A stretch of 64,000 bases of DNA. It comes from Bog-159 sp049511415. GTDB taxonomy: Bacteria > Acidobacteriota > Terriglobia > Bryobacterales > Bryobacteraceae. The notes beneath the pieces were generated by a model. That model searched no databases. It worked only from the letters and a program-made list of their open reading frames with translations, and was not told the DNA's origin. The translations under genes were made by a program, and so were the position numbers. The stretch is from NCBI GenBank assembly GCA_049511415.1, contig JBEKYC010000037.1, forward strand, positions 1 to 64,000. Direction: 5' to 3'. Below are positions 8,456 to 17,472 of this stretch, in pieces; position 1 is the first letter of the stretch; every line of letters begins with the position of its first letter.

Positions 8456-8480
8456 ATCGGTAGCGGACACTGCTACCGAT
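8456..8480. repeat. Perfect 9-bp inverted repeat
   Basis: ATCGGTAGC, a seven-base loop, then GCTACCGAT. It lies 34 bases beyond the stop of the minus-strand YCII gene and may act as an mRNA 3' stabiliser or a REP element. No T tract follows on either strand, so it is not a classical terminator. Confidence 0.5.
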
Positions 8481-8513
8481 CACACCAGCTTCAATCCGTG
8501 GATGCAAGTCCGG

Positions 8514-8951
8514 CTATTTTTCGGTGGTCTGATTCGGGAGCTCGGCGCGGAGGCGTACTTTGTGCTGGATCTGTTCTTCGGAGAGGATGGGTGCGAATTC
8601 TTCCATCTCAAAGACCTGCCGGATTTCGACTTCGTAGTCGTCGGCGTGGCAGTTGGGGCAACGCTTGACCCACTCGATGGCCTCTTCGAGGGACTTGACC
8701 TGCAAGATCGAGAAGCCAGCGACGAGCTCCTTGGTTTCAGCGAAGGGGCCGTCGACCACGGTGCGAGACTTGCCGGAGAATTTGACGCGCGCTCCTTTGG
8801 AGCTGGGATGGAGGCCATCTAGGGCGAGCAGGATGCCAGCCTTCATGAGCTCTTCGTTGTACTTGCCCATCTCGGCCATGAGCTGTGGATCGGGGAGGGC
8901 GCCTTCTTTTTCTGACTCTGCGGTTGCTTTGACTATGACCATGAATCGCAT
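8514..8951 (-). CDS. YCII-related (DGPF) domain protein
   Basis: This 145-residue protein starts MRFMVIVKA and contains KYNEELMKAGILLALDGLHP, VVDGPFAETKE and GFSILQVKSLEEAIEW, the signature of the YCII/DGPF family (alpha-beta barrel, ferredoxin-like). Such proteins often accompany ECF sigma factors and are thought to be small-molecule enzymes or sensors, but no sigma gene is adjacent here. It is cytoplasmic and complete. GGAGA lies upstream of the ATG. No operon partner is visible on either side. Confidence 0.88.
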   Translation of the reverse strand: MRFMVIVKATAESEKEGALPDPQLMAEMGKYNEELMKAGILLALDGLHPSSKGARVKFSGKSRTVVDGPFAETKELVAGFSILQVKSLEEAIEWVKRCPNCHADDYEVEIRQVFEMEEFAPILSEEQIQHKVRLRAELPNQTTEK

Positions 8952-9005
8952 TGCGAAATCTCCTTTGGTTTGAGCGATGGTTGGGTGGCTTGTTTTCGGG
9001 TTTAG

Positions 9006-9540
9006 CTATTTGTTGGCTAACCGGTGAACTCTGATTGAGAGCGCAGTTGGATAGCTGTTGCTCGCTTTCGCACTGGCTCTCTGCTGATACGTCGAACGGG
9101 GTTTGGCCGAATCGACATGAGAACGGAGTTTAATTAATTGAGGCAGGTAGAGCATGTGGTTTAGTTCTTCGCGGCGGGGGCCGGCCCTGAACTGTCCGAA
9201 CTCTTCGGCCAAATTCTGCATGAGGTAGCCGTGGCGGAGATGTTTGGAGTGGACTTGTTTGGTGAGGTCGATCTCTTTGTCGATTTGTGCGGGAGTTAGC
9301 TGCGAGGGGTTCGGATTTTCGAACATGTAGCTGACCGCGTCGGCGATGGCGTCTGCCTCGTCTTCGTGGGCTTTGTCGATGCGGTCGAAGAAGCTGTAGA
9401 TTGCTTGCTCCCGCTTGTCTTTCGATGGCAGATCGAGGTCGATGTCCGGCTATTCTCACCGGCTTTCACTGCGGAATCGTTCAAACAAGAGTTCCGTGGC
9501 CACCGGATCAAGCGCCGTGATTTCGAGTGCGTAAAGTGCC
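9006..9540 (-). pseudogene. Broken hypothetical gene
   Basis: The minus strand carries plausible coding sequence in two frames. The 5' part (about 9540-9460) reads LYALEITALDPVATELLFER then stops. The 3' part continues in another frame as KREQAIYSFFDRIDKAHEDE, ADAIADAVSYMFENPNPSQL and LTKQVHSKHLRHGYLMQNLA, ending at 9006. No start codon opens the second part before ATG 9326. The two halves probably belonged to one helical protein. I do not recognise the family. Confidence 0.4.
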
Positions 9541-10097
9541 CTTCGCCCCGTCCGTGCTCTGGGTCACGCGAAAGCGGCAATCATGATGAACGACCAGGCA
9601 ACAACGCGGGGCGCAAGGGACCCTTTGCGAGACGTAGAGGAGAGCCTTTAGGAACGCATCAAATGTTGAGTCTCAGGAGTCTTGCGTTCATCCTATGCTC
9701 AGCCATACGGCGCGCGCGCGCCCTTTCCTGCGCCGCTCTCCATTGCTTTCCCGACAGAATCAACGGAAGGAAACCGGCCACACTTGCTACAAACAGGCTA
9801 CAAATATCGCCGCTCCCATGTGCGGTCTCATACGAACAGTATACACCTCCCCATGTGATCACGGCTCGGGGCCTAAAGGATCCTTTTTGCAACGCTGATT
9901 CTGCGACTTGGCCGTATTAGCCCAAACCGTGGAAGTGGCGGCTGCCAACTCCGGGCGAATCGTCAGCCGCTCGGAAAGTGTCCGGAAGCGGCGTCCGAGT
10001 ACTCGCCCGACTCGGACCAACACCTCGCCCTCCGACCCCTGTCCCCCTCGGTCACGACGCCTGATCCTGCCCGCTGCGCTCACGCGCCGCCTCGGGC
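9541..10097. other. Intergenic region, nothing convincing
   Basis: Short frames here lack family features. The only structure noted is the palindrome AAAGGATCCTTT at 9875-9886 followed by T residues. Sequence composition changes to lower coding character than its neighbours. Confidence 0.4.
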
Positions 10098-10295
10098 CTA
10101 CATTGCGTCTGCCGCGAGGCCCATCTCGCCCGGCCATGCAACCGCGCCGCGTTCAATATAAGCCGGTGTCGAGCAGCGGCCCAAGCGCTCCTGCCAAATC
10201 TTCCCGCAACCGCACCCGACCCCGCAATCCATCCTTGAACCGCACAAAAAACAGTAGTTCGGTTCCGGCTCCACTTCCATGACATCCCAATACAC
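10098..10295 (-). CDS. Small Cys-rich hypothetical protein (tentative)
   Basis: From GTG 10295 the frame encodes 65 residues with a dense Cys cluster: NYCFLCGSRMDCGVGCGCGK, resembling a zinc-binding knuckle. The frame is open further upstream with plausible coding sequence (FEATIEIGTGWRVCREAVYW), so the true gene may be longer or frameshifted near 10360. No family is recognised. It could equally be chance in GC-rich DNA. Confidence 0.3.
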   Translation of the reverse strand: MYWDVMEVEPEPNYCFLCGSRMDCGVGCGCGKIWQERLGRCSTPAYIERGAVAWPGEMGLAADAM

Positions 10296-10659
10296 GGCTT
10301 CACGGCAGACCCGCCAACCCGTGCCAATCTCGATCGTTGCCTCAAACTCGCCGTAGCGAGCCGATCCGCGTATTTTCGACGATCACCCTCCGCCGTATTT
10401 TCCAGCATCTGGCAAGATTCCTTCCCCACAAGCCGCCTGACGCGCCCCCTGACGCGCCGCCGTAGCATCAGTCACGCCCCCAAGAAACCACCCCGCGTTC
10501 CTCTAACCCATCGCCACCAGCCACTTACCGCCCGTCCCGCCCGCTCGCGTGATCCCCACCCGCTGCCCGAATGCTAACGTCTGACCGGAAGGCGAATCCC
10601 ACGCGCGCCCGCAGTCCCGCGCGGCCCGTGGCTTCGAATGGACAAAAATTCGTAACTAT
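10296..10659. other. Intergenic region upstream of the 10660 gene
   Basis: Apart from the possible upstream extension of the small Cys-rich frame (to about 10390, minus strand), I see no gene. Sequence just before 10660 is relatively AT-rich (AAAAATTCGTAACTATATG), consistent with a promoter, although no clear -35/-10 pair can be assigned. Confidence 0.35.
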
Positions 10660-11361
10660 ATGACTACAGAGAACAAAGCCGCGGCCAACCGCCGCAACGC
10701 ACAGCTCTCTACCGGCCCCACAACCGACCAGGGCAAGGCCGCATCCTGCATGAACCGCCTCCGCGACGGCCTCTATGCCTCCACCATCGTCCTGCCCCAG
10801 GAAGATCCCGCGGAATTCCAAAAACTCCGCGACGAGTATCTCGCCTTCTATCAGCCCGCCGACGTCTCCGAACGCGAAAAGGTCGATCAACTCGCCGGCA
10901 TCAAGTGGAAGGCCCTCCGCGCCGAAGCCGTCGAGGCCAATTACCTCGTCTCGCACAGCCAGCCCGACGCCACGCCCGCCGACTCCGAGAAAGACGTCAT
11001 CATGTACAACCGTATCAATCAGCTACAGGCCCGCCTGCTGCGCCTGTGGGATAAGCTCGACAAACAACTGCGCATCACTCGGGACCGCCGCCATCCTCCC
11101 GCCGACCAGCCCAACCCGGCAAAGCCCAAATCCGAAGGTCGCAAGCCCCCCGAGCCCAAACTCACCGAAAAGCAACTCGAATTGCGCGATACCTGGATGC
11201 GCCCCCCCGGTACGCGTATGGGCGCCCTCGAGTTCACCATTCGTGGCTGCAAACCGGTCCGCGTCTGGAACGACCAGAGCGTCGACGAATTTCCGCCCGA
11301 GGCCTATCTCGATGAAGGCGAAGAAGACCCCTATCCGCCTGGAGGCCGCCCCGGCCAGTAG
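10660..11361 (+). CDS. Conserved acidobacterial protein with RRNAQLSTGP start motif
   Basis: The 233-residue protein begins AAANRRNAQLSTGPTTDQGK, followed by RLRDGLYASTIVLP, a hallmark of an uncharacterised family repeated in acidobacterial and related soil genomes. Those proteins share the pattern N-x-x-N-A-x-x-S-T-G-P-x-T-x-x-G-K-x-x-S and a helical middle section (LAGIKWKALRAEAVEANYL, YNRINQLQARLLRLWDKLDK). There is no signal peptide or membrane segment. The C terminus is acidic and Pro-rich. Its role is unknown; similar genes are often isolated, as here. The ATG is the first codon of conserved sequence. Confidence 0.7.
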   Translation: MTTENKAAANRRNAQLSTGPTTDQGKAASCMNRLRDGLYASTIVLPQEDPAEFQKLRDEYLAFYQPADVSEREKVDQLAGIKWKALRAEAVEANYLVSHSQPDATPADSEKDVIMYNRINQLQARLLRLWDKLDKQLRITRDRRHPPADQPNPAKPKSEGRKPPEPKLTEKQLELRDTWMRPPGTRMGALEFTIRGCKPVRVWNDQSVDEFPPEAYLDEGEEDPYPPGGRPGQ

Positions 11362-11394
11362 CCGGCGGCAGTTGCTATACTGAAACCGGCCAAC

Positions 11395-12060
11395 GTGTGG
11401 TTCAAGCTAAGCCCTGAAAACTTCACCGCCTTTCCGCTCCTTCTCCTGTTCCTGTGCCCCGCGCGCGCCGAAATCATCGATCGCATCGCCGTATCCGTCG
11501 GCAGCCGCGTCATCACCGAATCCGATCTCGGCCGTGAGATCCGCATCACCGCCTTCCAGAACAACGCCAAGCCCGATTTCAGCCCCGCCAACAAGCGTCA
11601 GACCGCCGAGCGCCTGGTGGATCAGATGCTCGTGCGTAACGAACTCGAGGCCAGCCGCTACCTGATGCCCTCCGAGGCGGAAGCGCAGGCCGCCATCAAG
11701 GAAGAGAAGAGCCGCTTTGCCGATGACGGCGCCTACCGCGCCGCCCTGGCCCAATACGGCATCACCGAGGACGATCTGCAGGCTCGGCTGCTCTGGCAGC
11801 GCACCCTGGTGCGCTTCATCGATGTCCGTTTTCGCCCCGGCATCCAGATCGGCGATGACGAGATCCGCAACTATTTCAACGATCATATGCGCCCGATTCT
11901 GCTGCAGGCCCATCCCGGCCAGGCGCCCTCGCTCGATGACTATCGCGCCACCATCGAGCAGACCCTCGTCAGCCAGGCCGCCAACCAGCAGGTCGATGAA
12001 TGGCTGAAACAGGCCCGCCGCCGCACGCGCATCCAGTTTCACGACGAGGTCTTTGTATGA
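11395..12060 (+). CDS. SurA-N-like periplasmic chaperone without PPIase domain
   Basis: GTG 11395 opens a 221-residue protein with a signal peptide (FPLLLLFLCPARA) followed by EIIDRIAVSVGSRVITESDL, the classic start of mature SurA/PpiD-type chaperones. The rest is the helical SurA_N cradle (RQTAERLVDQMLVRNELEAS, YGITEDDLQARLLWQRTLVR) and a C-terminal helix. The parvulin prolyl-isomerase domain is absent, so it would act purely as a holding chaperone for outer-membrane proteins. Its stop overlaps the start of tamB by four bases (ATGA), so the two are co-translated. It should reside in the periplasm. Confidence 0.82.
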   Translation: MWFKLSPENFTAFPLLLLFLCPARAEIIDRIAVSVGSRVITESDLGREIRITAFQNNAKPDFSPANKRQTAERLVDQMLVRNELEASRYLMPSEAEAQAAIKEEKSRFADDGAYRAALAQYGITEDDLQARLLWQRTLVRFIDVRFRPGIQIGDDEIRNYFNDHMRPILLQAHPGQAPSLDDYRATIEQTLVSQAANQQVDEWLKQARRRTRIQFHDEVFV

Positions 12061-15000
12061 CGCGCGCGCGCAAGCTGTGGATCGCCGCCGGCGCCGTTGC
12101 GGCACTGGCGTTCGCCCTGGCAGTGGGCGGCGTCCTCATCCTGCGCAGCGGTTGGTTCCGCGAAAAGGTGCGCGCGCGCATCGTGGCTGCGGTCGAAAAG
12201 GCCACCGGCGGCCGCGCGGAGATCGGCGCCTTCCGCTTCGATTGGCGGCAACTGCGCGCCCAGGTGGAGGGCTTCGTGCTTCACGGCAGCGAACCTGCCG
12301 CCGGCCCTCCGCTGCTGCGCGCGGACTCCGTCCAGCTCGGCATCAAGATCGTCTCCGTGCTGAAACGCTCCGTGGATATTCAATATCTGGACGTGCGCCG
12401 CCCGCAAGTGTACGTCATCGTCTACCCCGATGGACACACCAACCTCCCGTCGCCCAAGGTGAAAGGCGCGGGTCCGAACGCGGCGGAGACCATTCTCGAT
12501 CTGGCCATTGCCCGCTTCAGCCTGCAGGAGGGCAGCTTCGAAGTCGCGGGGCAGGGCAGTACGTCCTTCGATGTGCAAGGCCACAATTTGCGCGCCGAGT
12601 TTGCGTACCATACCGGTGGTCCCCGCTATAGCGGCCGCCTATCCGTGGCGCCCGCCGGCGTCCATTGGGGCCGATCGCGCTCCCTCCCGCTCGATCTCAG
12701 CCTGGCGCTGGCAGTCTATAGGAATGGCGTGCAAATCGATTCCGGCCGGCTGGCCACCGCCCAGTCGCAGGCCGAATTTTCCGGCGCAGTCGAAAACCTG
12801 GCGGATTTCTCCGGCGTGCTCCAATACAAAGTGCGCGCGTCGCTGGCGGAGTTCATGCGCACTCAAGGCTGGCGCACGCAACTGGAAGGGCCGGTAGCCC
12901 TCGCCGGACGCGTCGGCTTTCATGGCCTCTCGGACTTTCAGGCTTCCGGCACACTCCACGCATCCGGCGTCACCTTCCGCCCGGACCCGCGCGTCACTTT
13001 GCGCGGTTGGAACGCCGACGGTTCCTTCACGGCCGATCCGGATCGTATCGCGCTTTCCGGGCTGCGGTTTTCCGGTCCGGCGATTGTCCGCGGCGATACC
13101 ATTCCGTCGCAAGGCCGCATCGAGTCCGCTGTCCTGCGGCACAAAATTTTGCAAGCCGAGGGCATCCGCGTCGAAATCCTGGATGGCTCTTTCGTCGGGA
13201 AGGCCACCATCGCGGATTTTGAGCGCGCGCATGTGGTGGGCGATGTCGCCGGTTTCGACGTGCGCAAGACCCTGCACGTCTATAGCGCCCACAGCGTACC
13301 CTGGGACGCTTCCGCTTCGGGACCGTTCGAGCTAAGTGCGTCTCTGGGCGATTCAAATACTGTCCGGATTTCCGCGCGCATGGCGATTGCCCCCTCGGGC
13401 TCCGGCGCTCCGGTGCACGGAGACCTCGACGCCAACTACGATGCCGCCGCCGACACCCTGGACCTGGGCCGCTCGTTCCTCACTCTGCCCTCCTCGCGCG
13501 CGGATTTCTCCGGCGTGCTCGGCCGCCTATTGCAGGTCCACGTGGATTCGCGTGACTTGAACGACGTCTTGCCGGCCTTCGATATCCAGTCTCTGCCCGT
13601 GACGCTGCGCCACGGCGAAGTCGAGTTCCAGGGCGCCGTGGCCGGCAAGCTGGAAGACCCGCGTATTACGGGTCACGGCCATGCTACCCGCGTGGAGTGG
13701 TCCGGCCGCGTCTTCGACGCGTTGTCGGGGGATATCGATCTGTCCGGCGCCGGATTGACCGTGCGCAACGGAGCCGTCGCGCAGGCGGCGCTGCATTTGC
13801 AGGGCGCCGGCTCGCTGGGTCTGCGCGACTGGAAAGTGGAAGACGCCAGTCCCCTTTCGGCGGCACTCGCGATTCAAAACGCTCCCGCGGCCGATCTGCT
13901 GGCTATCGCGGACATGCAGAGCGTTCCGCTCACCGGCTCGGTTAGCGCCGAGGGTAAGGTATCGGGTACCGTCGGCGATCCGCATATTGATGCGCGGATC
14001 GCCGCCACCCACGGCACGCTGGCCGGCGAACCATTCGACCGTTTCACCGGCACGCTTCACTATTCCGGCGCCGTCGCCGAACTCGCGGACGCGCGCATCG
14101 CCGCCGGCGCGAAACAAGCCACCCTGCAGGCCGCTTATCGGCATCAGCCCGGCAGTCTCACTACCGGGCAGTTGCGTTTTCAAATCGATAGCAATGCCAT
14201 GCCGCTCGATCAGTTTCAATTGGTCGGTAAGGCGTATCCCGGCATCAATGGCACGGCCGAACTGCATGCCGGCGGCACGATTGACATTGCGCCCGGCAAA
14301 CCGGGCTTCCGCGTCGTGGACCTGAACGGCGCGCTGCACGGCCGCGGCCTGCGCATCAACGATGCGCCGGTGCGCGATGTGGATCTGACCGCCGCCACCA
14401 AGAACGGCGAACTGGCCGCGCATTTCGATTCCGAAGTGGCCGGCTCGATCATCCAAGGAGATGGCCAATGGCGGCTCGCGGGCGATTATCCCGGCAGCGC
14501 GCACGTCACCTTCAAAGGCCTCGATTTGGAGCGCATGCGCGTCTGGCTGCGCGGCGCCAAGCCGCCCGGCGGACTTGAGCTGACCGGATCGGCGGAGGGC
14601 GCCCTGTCGATGGCCGGCCCGGCCGCCCGTCCCCAGGATTGGGTGGGGCGTCTGGAATTGCCCACACTCACCATAGGGCCGGGAGGCGAACTGGCCGCCA
14701 ACGGAAAGTCGCTGGCGCTGCACAATGCTGCGCCCATTGTCATCTCCATGGAGCACGATATCGTGAAGGTCGAAAGCGCCAGACTGGTGGGCCGCGCCAC
14801 CGATCTCTCCCTTTCCGGTACCGTCAACCTGCAACAGAAGACTCCGCTCGACCTGCATGTCAGCGGCCGCTTCGATCTGGCCACCTTGCAGGATTTCAAC
14901 AGCGACATCTCCGGCTCGGGCGCCATCGAAACCAGTGCCACCATTCGCGGTCCTCTCGCGCAGCCGCAGATCGCCGGCCGCCTGGATATCAAGGACGCCA

Positions 15001-16151
15001 CATTCAACTTGACGGACATTCCGGTAGGTGCTTCGAATGCCAACGGCGTGATCGTGTTCGATGGCAGCCGCGCCACCATACAAAGTTTTACGGGCGATAG
15101 CGGCGGCGGCAAATTGACTCTCTCCGGTTTCGCGGGCTATGAAGCCGATGCCCTGGTGTTCCGCGTGCGCGCCACGGCCCACCAGGTGCGCATACGCTAT
15201 CCCGAAGACTTCAGCACGGTGGCCAATGCCACGCTGAATCTTACGGGCGCAAGCAATAGCAGCACGCTATCCGGCCGCATCACGATTCTGCGCACCGGAT
15301 TCAATCCGCATTCCGATTTCAGCTCCGTGCTGGCCAAATCCGCCGAGCCCGTGCGCACCCCCTCCGCCCAAACCGGCCTGGTGGCGAATATGCATTTCGA
15401 CGTGCAGATAGACACCGCGCCCGATATCACCTTCGAAACCTCCCTCGCGCAGGGCTTGCAGGCCGAAGGCAGCCTGCGCCTGCGCGGCACCGGCACAAAC
15501 CCGTCCGTGCTGGGCCGTATCAACATCACCCAGGGTCAGATCGTATTCTTCGGCACGCCCTTCGAAGTAAACCAGGGATCCATCGCGTTTTATAATCCGG
15601 TGAAGATCGAGCCGTTGATCAACGTGGATCTGGACACCAAGGCCCGCGGCGTCGACGTAATCCTCAATATTTCCGGCCCCATCGACAAACTGAGCCTGAC
15701 GCCGCGATCGGATCCGCCCATGCCTTTCTCCGATATCGTCGCTCTGCTGGCGACCGGCCGCTCGCCCACTTCCGACTACGCCACGCTGATGGCCAGCCCG
15801 GCATCGCCCCAATCGCTGCAGCAGATGGGCGCGTCAGCGCTCCTGGGGCAGGCGATTGCCAGTCCCGTGACCGGACGCTTGCAGCGCTTTTTCGGTGTCA
15901 CCCGGCTGAAGATCGACCCCAGTTTCACCGGGTTGACGACCGGCGTGGAGGGTAACCCGCAAGCCCGTCTTACGGTGGAGCAGCAGGTCACCCCGGAGAT
16001 TACCTTCACTTACATTACCGACGTAACCAGCACCAATCCGCTAGTCGTCCAGGTGGAGTGGGCTTTCAGTCACAGTTGGTCCGCCGTTGCGCTGCGCGAC
16101 GAAAACGGTTTGGTGGGGTTGAACTTTGTGTATAAGAGGAGGTTCAAGTAA
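12057..16151 (+). CDS. tamB: TamB-like translocation and assembly protein (DUF490)
   Basis: ATG 12057 overlaps the upstream chaperone stop. The 1364-residue product has one N-terminal membrane helix (residues about 6-30), an AsmA-like first part (SGWFREKVRARIVAAVEKAT), a very long series of beta-rich repeats predicted to form a hydrophobic groove across the periplasm, and the C-terminal DUF490 domain: PISGPIDKL-type strand, SLTPRSDPPMPFSDIVALLA, FGVTRLKIDPSFTGL, QARLTVEQQVTPEITFTYIT, ending in NFVYKRRFK. TamB works with TamA/BamA-type barrels in outer-membrane protein or lipid transport. A BamA-like partner is not in this window. The stop codon abuts the stop of the convergent TadG-like gene with no space. 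Confidence 0.88.
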   Translation: MTRARKLWIAAGAVAALAFALAVGGVLILRSGWFREKVRARIVAAVEKATGGRAEIGAFRFDWRQLRAQVEGFVLHGSEPAAGPPLLRADSVQLGIKIVSVLKRSVDIQYLDVRRPQVYVIVYPDGHTNLPSPKVKGAGPNAAETILDLAIARFSLQEGSFEVAGQGSTSFDVQGHNLRAEFAYHTGGPRYSGRLSVAPAGVHWGRSRSLPLDLSLALAVYRNGVQIDSGRLATAQSQAEFSGAVENLADFSGVLQYKVRASLAEFMRTQGWRTQLEGPVALAGRVGFHGLSDFQASGTLHASGVTFRPDPRVTLRGWNADGSFTADPDRIALSGLRFSGPAIVRGDTIPSQGRIESAVLRHKILQAEGIRVEILDGSFVGKATIADFERAHVVGDVAGFDVRKTLHVYSAHSVPWDASASGPFELSASLGDSNTVRISARMAIAPSGSGAPVHGDLDANYDAAADTLDLGRSFLTLPSSRADFSGVLGRLLQVHVDSRDLNDVLPAFDIQSLPVTLRHGEVEFQGAVAGKLEDPRITGHGHATRVEWSGRVFDALSGDIDLSGAGLTVRNGAVAQAALHLQGAGSLGLRDWKVEDASPLSAALAIQNAPAADLLAIADMQSVPLTGSVSAEGKVSGTVGDPHIDARIAATHGTLAGEPFDRFTGTLHYSGAVAELADARIAAGAKQATLQAAYRHQPGSLTTGQLRFQIDSNAMPLDQFQLVGKAYPGINGTAELHAGGTIDIAPGKPGFRVVDLNGALHGRGLRINDAPVRDVDLTAATKNGELAAHFDSEVAGSIIQGDGQWRLAGDYPGSAHVTFKGLDLERMRVWLRGAKPPGGLELTGSAEGALSMAGPAARPQDWVGRLELPTLTIGPGGELAANGKSLALHNAAPIVISMEHDIVKVESARLVGRATDLSLSGTVNLQQKTPLDLHVSGRFDLATLQDFNSDISGSGAIETSATIRGPLAQPQIAGRLDIKDATFNLTDIPVGASNANGVIVFDGSRATIQSFTGDSGGGKLTLSGFAGYEADALVFRVRATAHQVRIRYPEDFSTVANATLNLTGASNSSTLSGRITILRTGFNPHSDFSSVLAKSAEPVRTPSAQTGLVANMHFDVQIDTAPDITFETSLAQGLQAEGSLRLRGTGTNPSVLGRINITQGQIVFFGTPFEVNQGSIAFYNPVKIEPLINVDLDTKARGVDVILNISGPIDKLSLTPRSDPPMPFSDIVALLATGRSPTSDYATLMASPASPQSLQQMGASALLGQAIASPVTGRLQRFFGVTRLKIDPSFTGLTTGVEGNPQARLTVEQQVTPEITFTYITDVTSTNPLVVQVEWAFSHSWSAVALRDENGLVGLNFVYKRRFK

Positions 16152-17471
16152 CTACTGGATCATCGCCACGGTGTAACCCGCGCTAAGTCCGGTCTTAGTG
16201 CCGCCGGCATCGGCCAGAAGGTGCGCCCCCCCTTGGAAATTGACCATGTCGGCCACAATCGCCATGGTGGTGCCGGATGTGCCGGAGCCATTGTTGACAT
16301 CCAGGGTGCCGTGCGGGAAATAAAGCGAACCGCTCAAATTCATGGTTGCGCCGCCCGCAAAGGTGCTGGCCCCGGGGGCCGCCATGGAACGGTCCTGATA
16401 GAACAGCACGCCTTGATAAGTTCCCGATGACTCGGCCGCAAGCGTAACCGTGGAGCCGTTGGCGATGTTGACCGTTGCGCCATTCGTCAGGTAAATCAGC
16501 ACGCCCCCCGAAGATGTGACCGTCGATCCGCCTTGAATGCTGAATGTGCCTCCGTCGATGATATAAATTCCAGCGCTCATCTGGAGTGACATGCCGTTAC
16601 CCAGCGAGAAGCCGCAGTAAGTGCCCGGAGCCGGTGTGTACTCACTTGCCTGCCAGGCCGTGAAGTTGCCGGATTGGCAACTGCCCGCCGGGGTTGGCGA
16701 CGGCAGATTCACGAATGGGTCGGCCACGGATTGCGCCCCCGTGGTCGGGACCACGCTGGTGGTGCCGCCGTTGTCTTTCTTGAACCCGCCCACCACGTTG
16801 ATGGTGGAAGCTTGCACCGATGCGCCGCCCGTCACGTACATAGCCGCCGAAGCATTGTTGGAGTCGACATAAACGCCACAGCCGATCTGCACCGAAGCGC
16901 CGTTGGCCGCCTCGAATGCATCGGCCGCGCTGGGATCCAAAACGTAGATGCAGGAACCCGCGCCCGGACTGGAAATCGCGCCGGCCGTGGCGATGGCGCC
17001 GGGACTGAAGCCGCCGCGCCCGAATGCCATTCCAAACAGCGCCGGCAGGGCCTCGCTGACCCGCACCGTGGCCCAGTAAGCCGGAGATGGCCCCGAAACT
17101 CCCGGCACCGGGTTCGATGTGCCCGCCTGCACGCTCACCGTATCGATGCCCACCGTGGTAAAGCCGTTGGCGGCGGCCAGCATGCAGGCATTATCGAAGC
17201 TCGACGACGCCGATGCCGGCGCCGTGGATGGACAGTTGCTCGCCGCGCCGCACCACACCTCCCCCGCACAGGCCGGGCCGCCCGGCGCCGAGCTCACCGC
17301 GGCGCGCACCGCGGCGGCCGCGCCCGCATCGGCGGCGGCTTGCGCGGCCTGCTGCCGGTAATAGGCCCAGCCCAGATCCACCGCCAGCCCCAGCATTCCC
17401 AGCATTAGCGTCAGCGACAGCGTGATCATCAAAGCCGCTTGTCCGGATTGTTTTTCAGATCTCGTCCGCAT
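16152..17471 (-). CDS. TadG-like pilus-assembly/secreted protein
   Basis: The 439-residue protein starts with a TadG/TadE-type N terminus: SGQAALMITLSLTLMLGMLG, one membrane helix with the conserved Gly-Gln of the Flp pilus accessory proteins. The large extracytoplasmic part is low-complexity and rich in Gly, Ser, Thr and Asn with beta-helix-like repeats (GGASVQASTINVVGG, GGSTVTSSGGVLIYLTNGA) and several Cys pairs. It is the last of three Tad-type genes on the minus strand (18439 down to 16152), separated by one base each, so they form an operon. No TadA ATPase or prepilin peptidase lies in the window. It may mediate surface adhesion. Confidence 0.75.
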   Translation of the reverse strand: MRTRSEKQSGQAALMITLSLTLMLGMLGLAVDLGWAYYRQQAAQAAADAGAAAAVRAAVSSAPGGPACAGEVWCGAASNCPSTAPASASSSFDNACMLAAANGFTTVGIDTVSVQAGTSNPVPGVSGPSPAYWATVRVSEALPALFGMAFGRGGFSPGAIATAGAISSPGAGSCIYVLDPSAADAFEAANGASVQIGCGVYVDSNNASAAMYVTGGASVQASTINVVGGFKKDNGGTTSVVPTTGAQSVADPFVNLPSPTPAGSCQSGNFTAWQASEYTPAPGTYCGFSLGNGMSLQMSAGIYIIDGGTFSIQGGSTVTSSGGVLIYLTNGATVNIANGSTVTLAAESSGTYQGVLFYQDRSMAAPGASTFAGGATMNLSGSLYFPHGTLDVNNGSGTSGTTMAIVADMVNFQGGAHLLADAGGTKTGLSAGYTVAMIQ

Positions 17472-17472
17472 A

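Noticed and set aside
9659..9892. 77-residue minus-strand frame in the 9.7 kb gap
   Set aside because: No ribosome site, no family resemblance and mixed composition; likely chance.
13527..15182. 551-residue open frame antisense to tamB
   Set aside because: Composition shadow of tamB; no signal, motif or start context.
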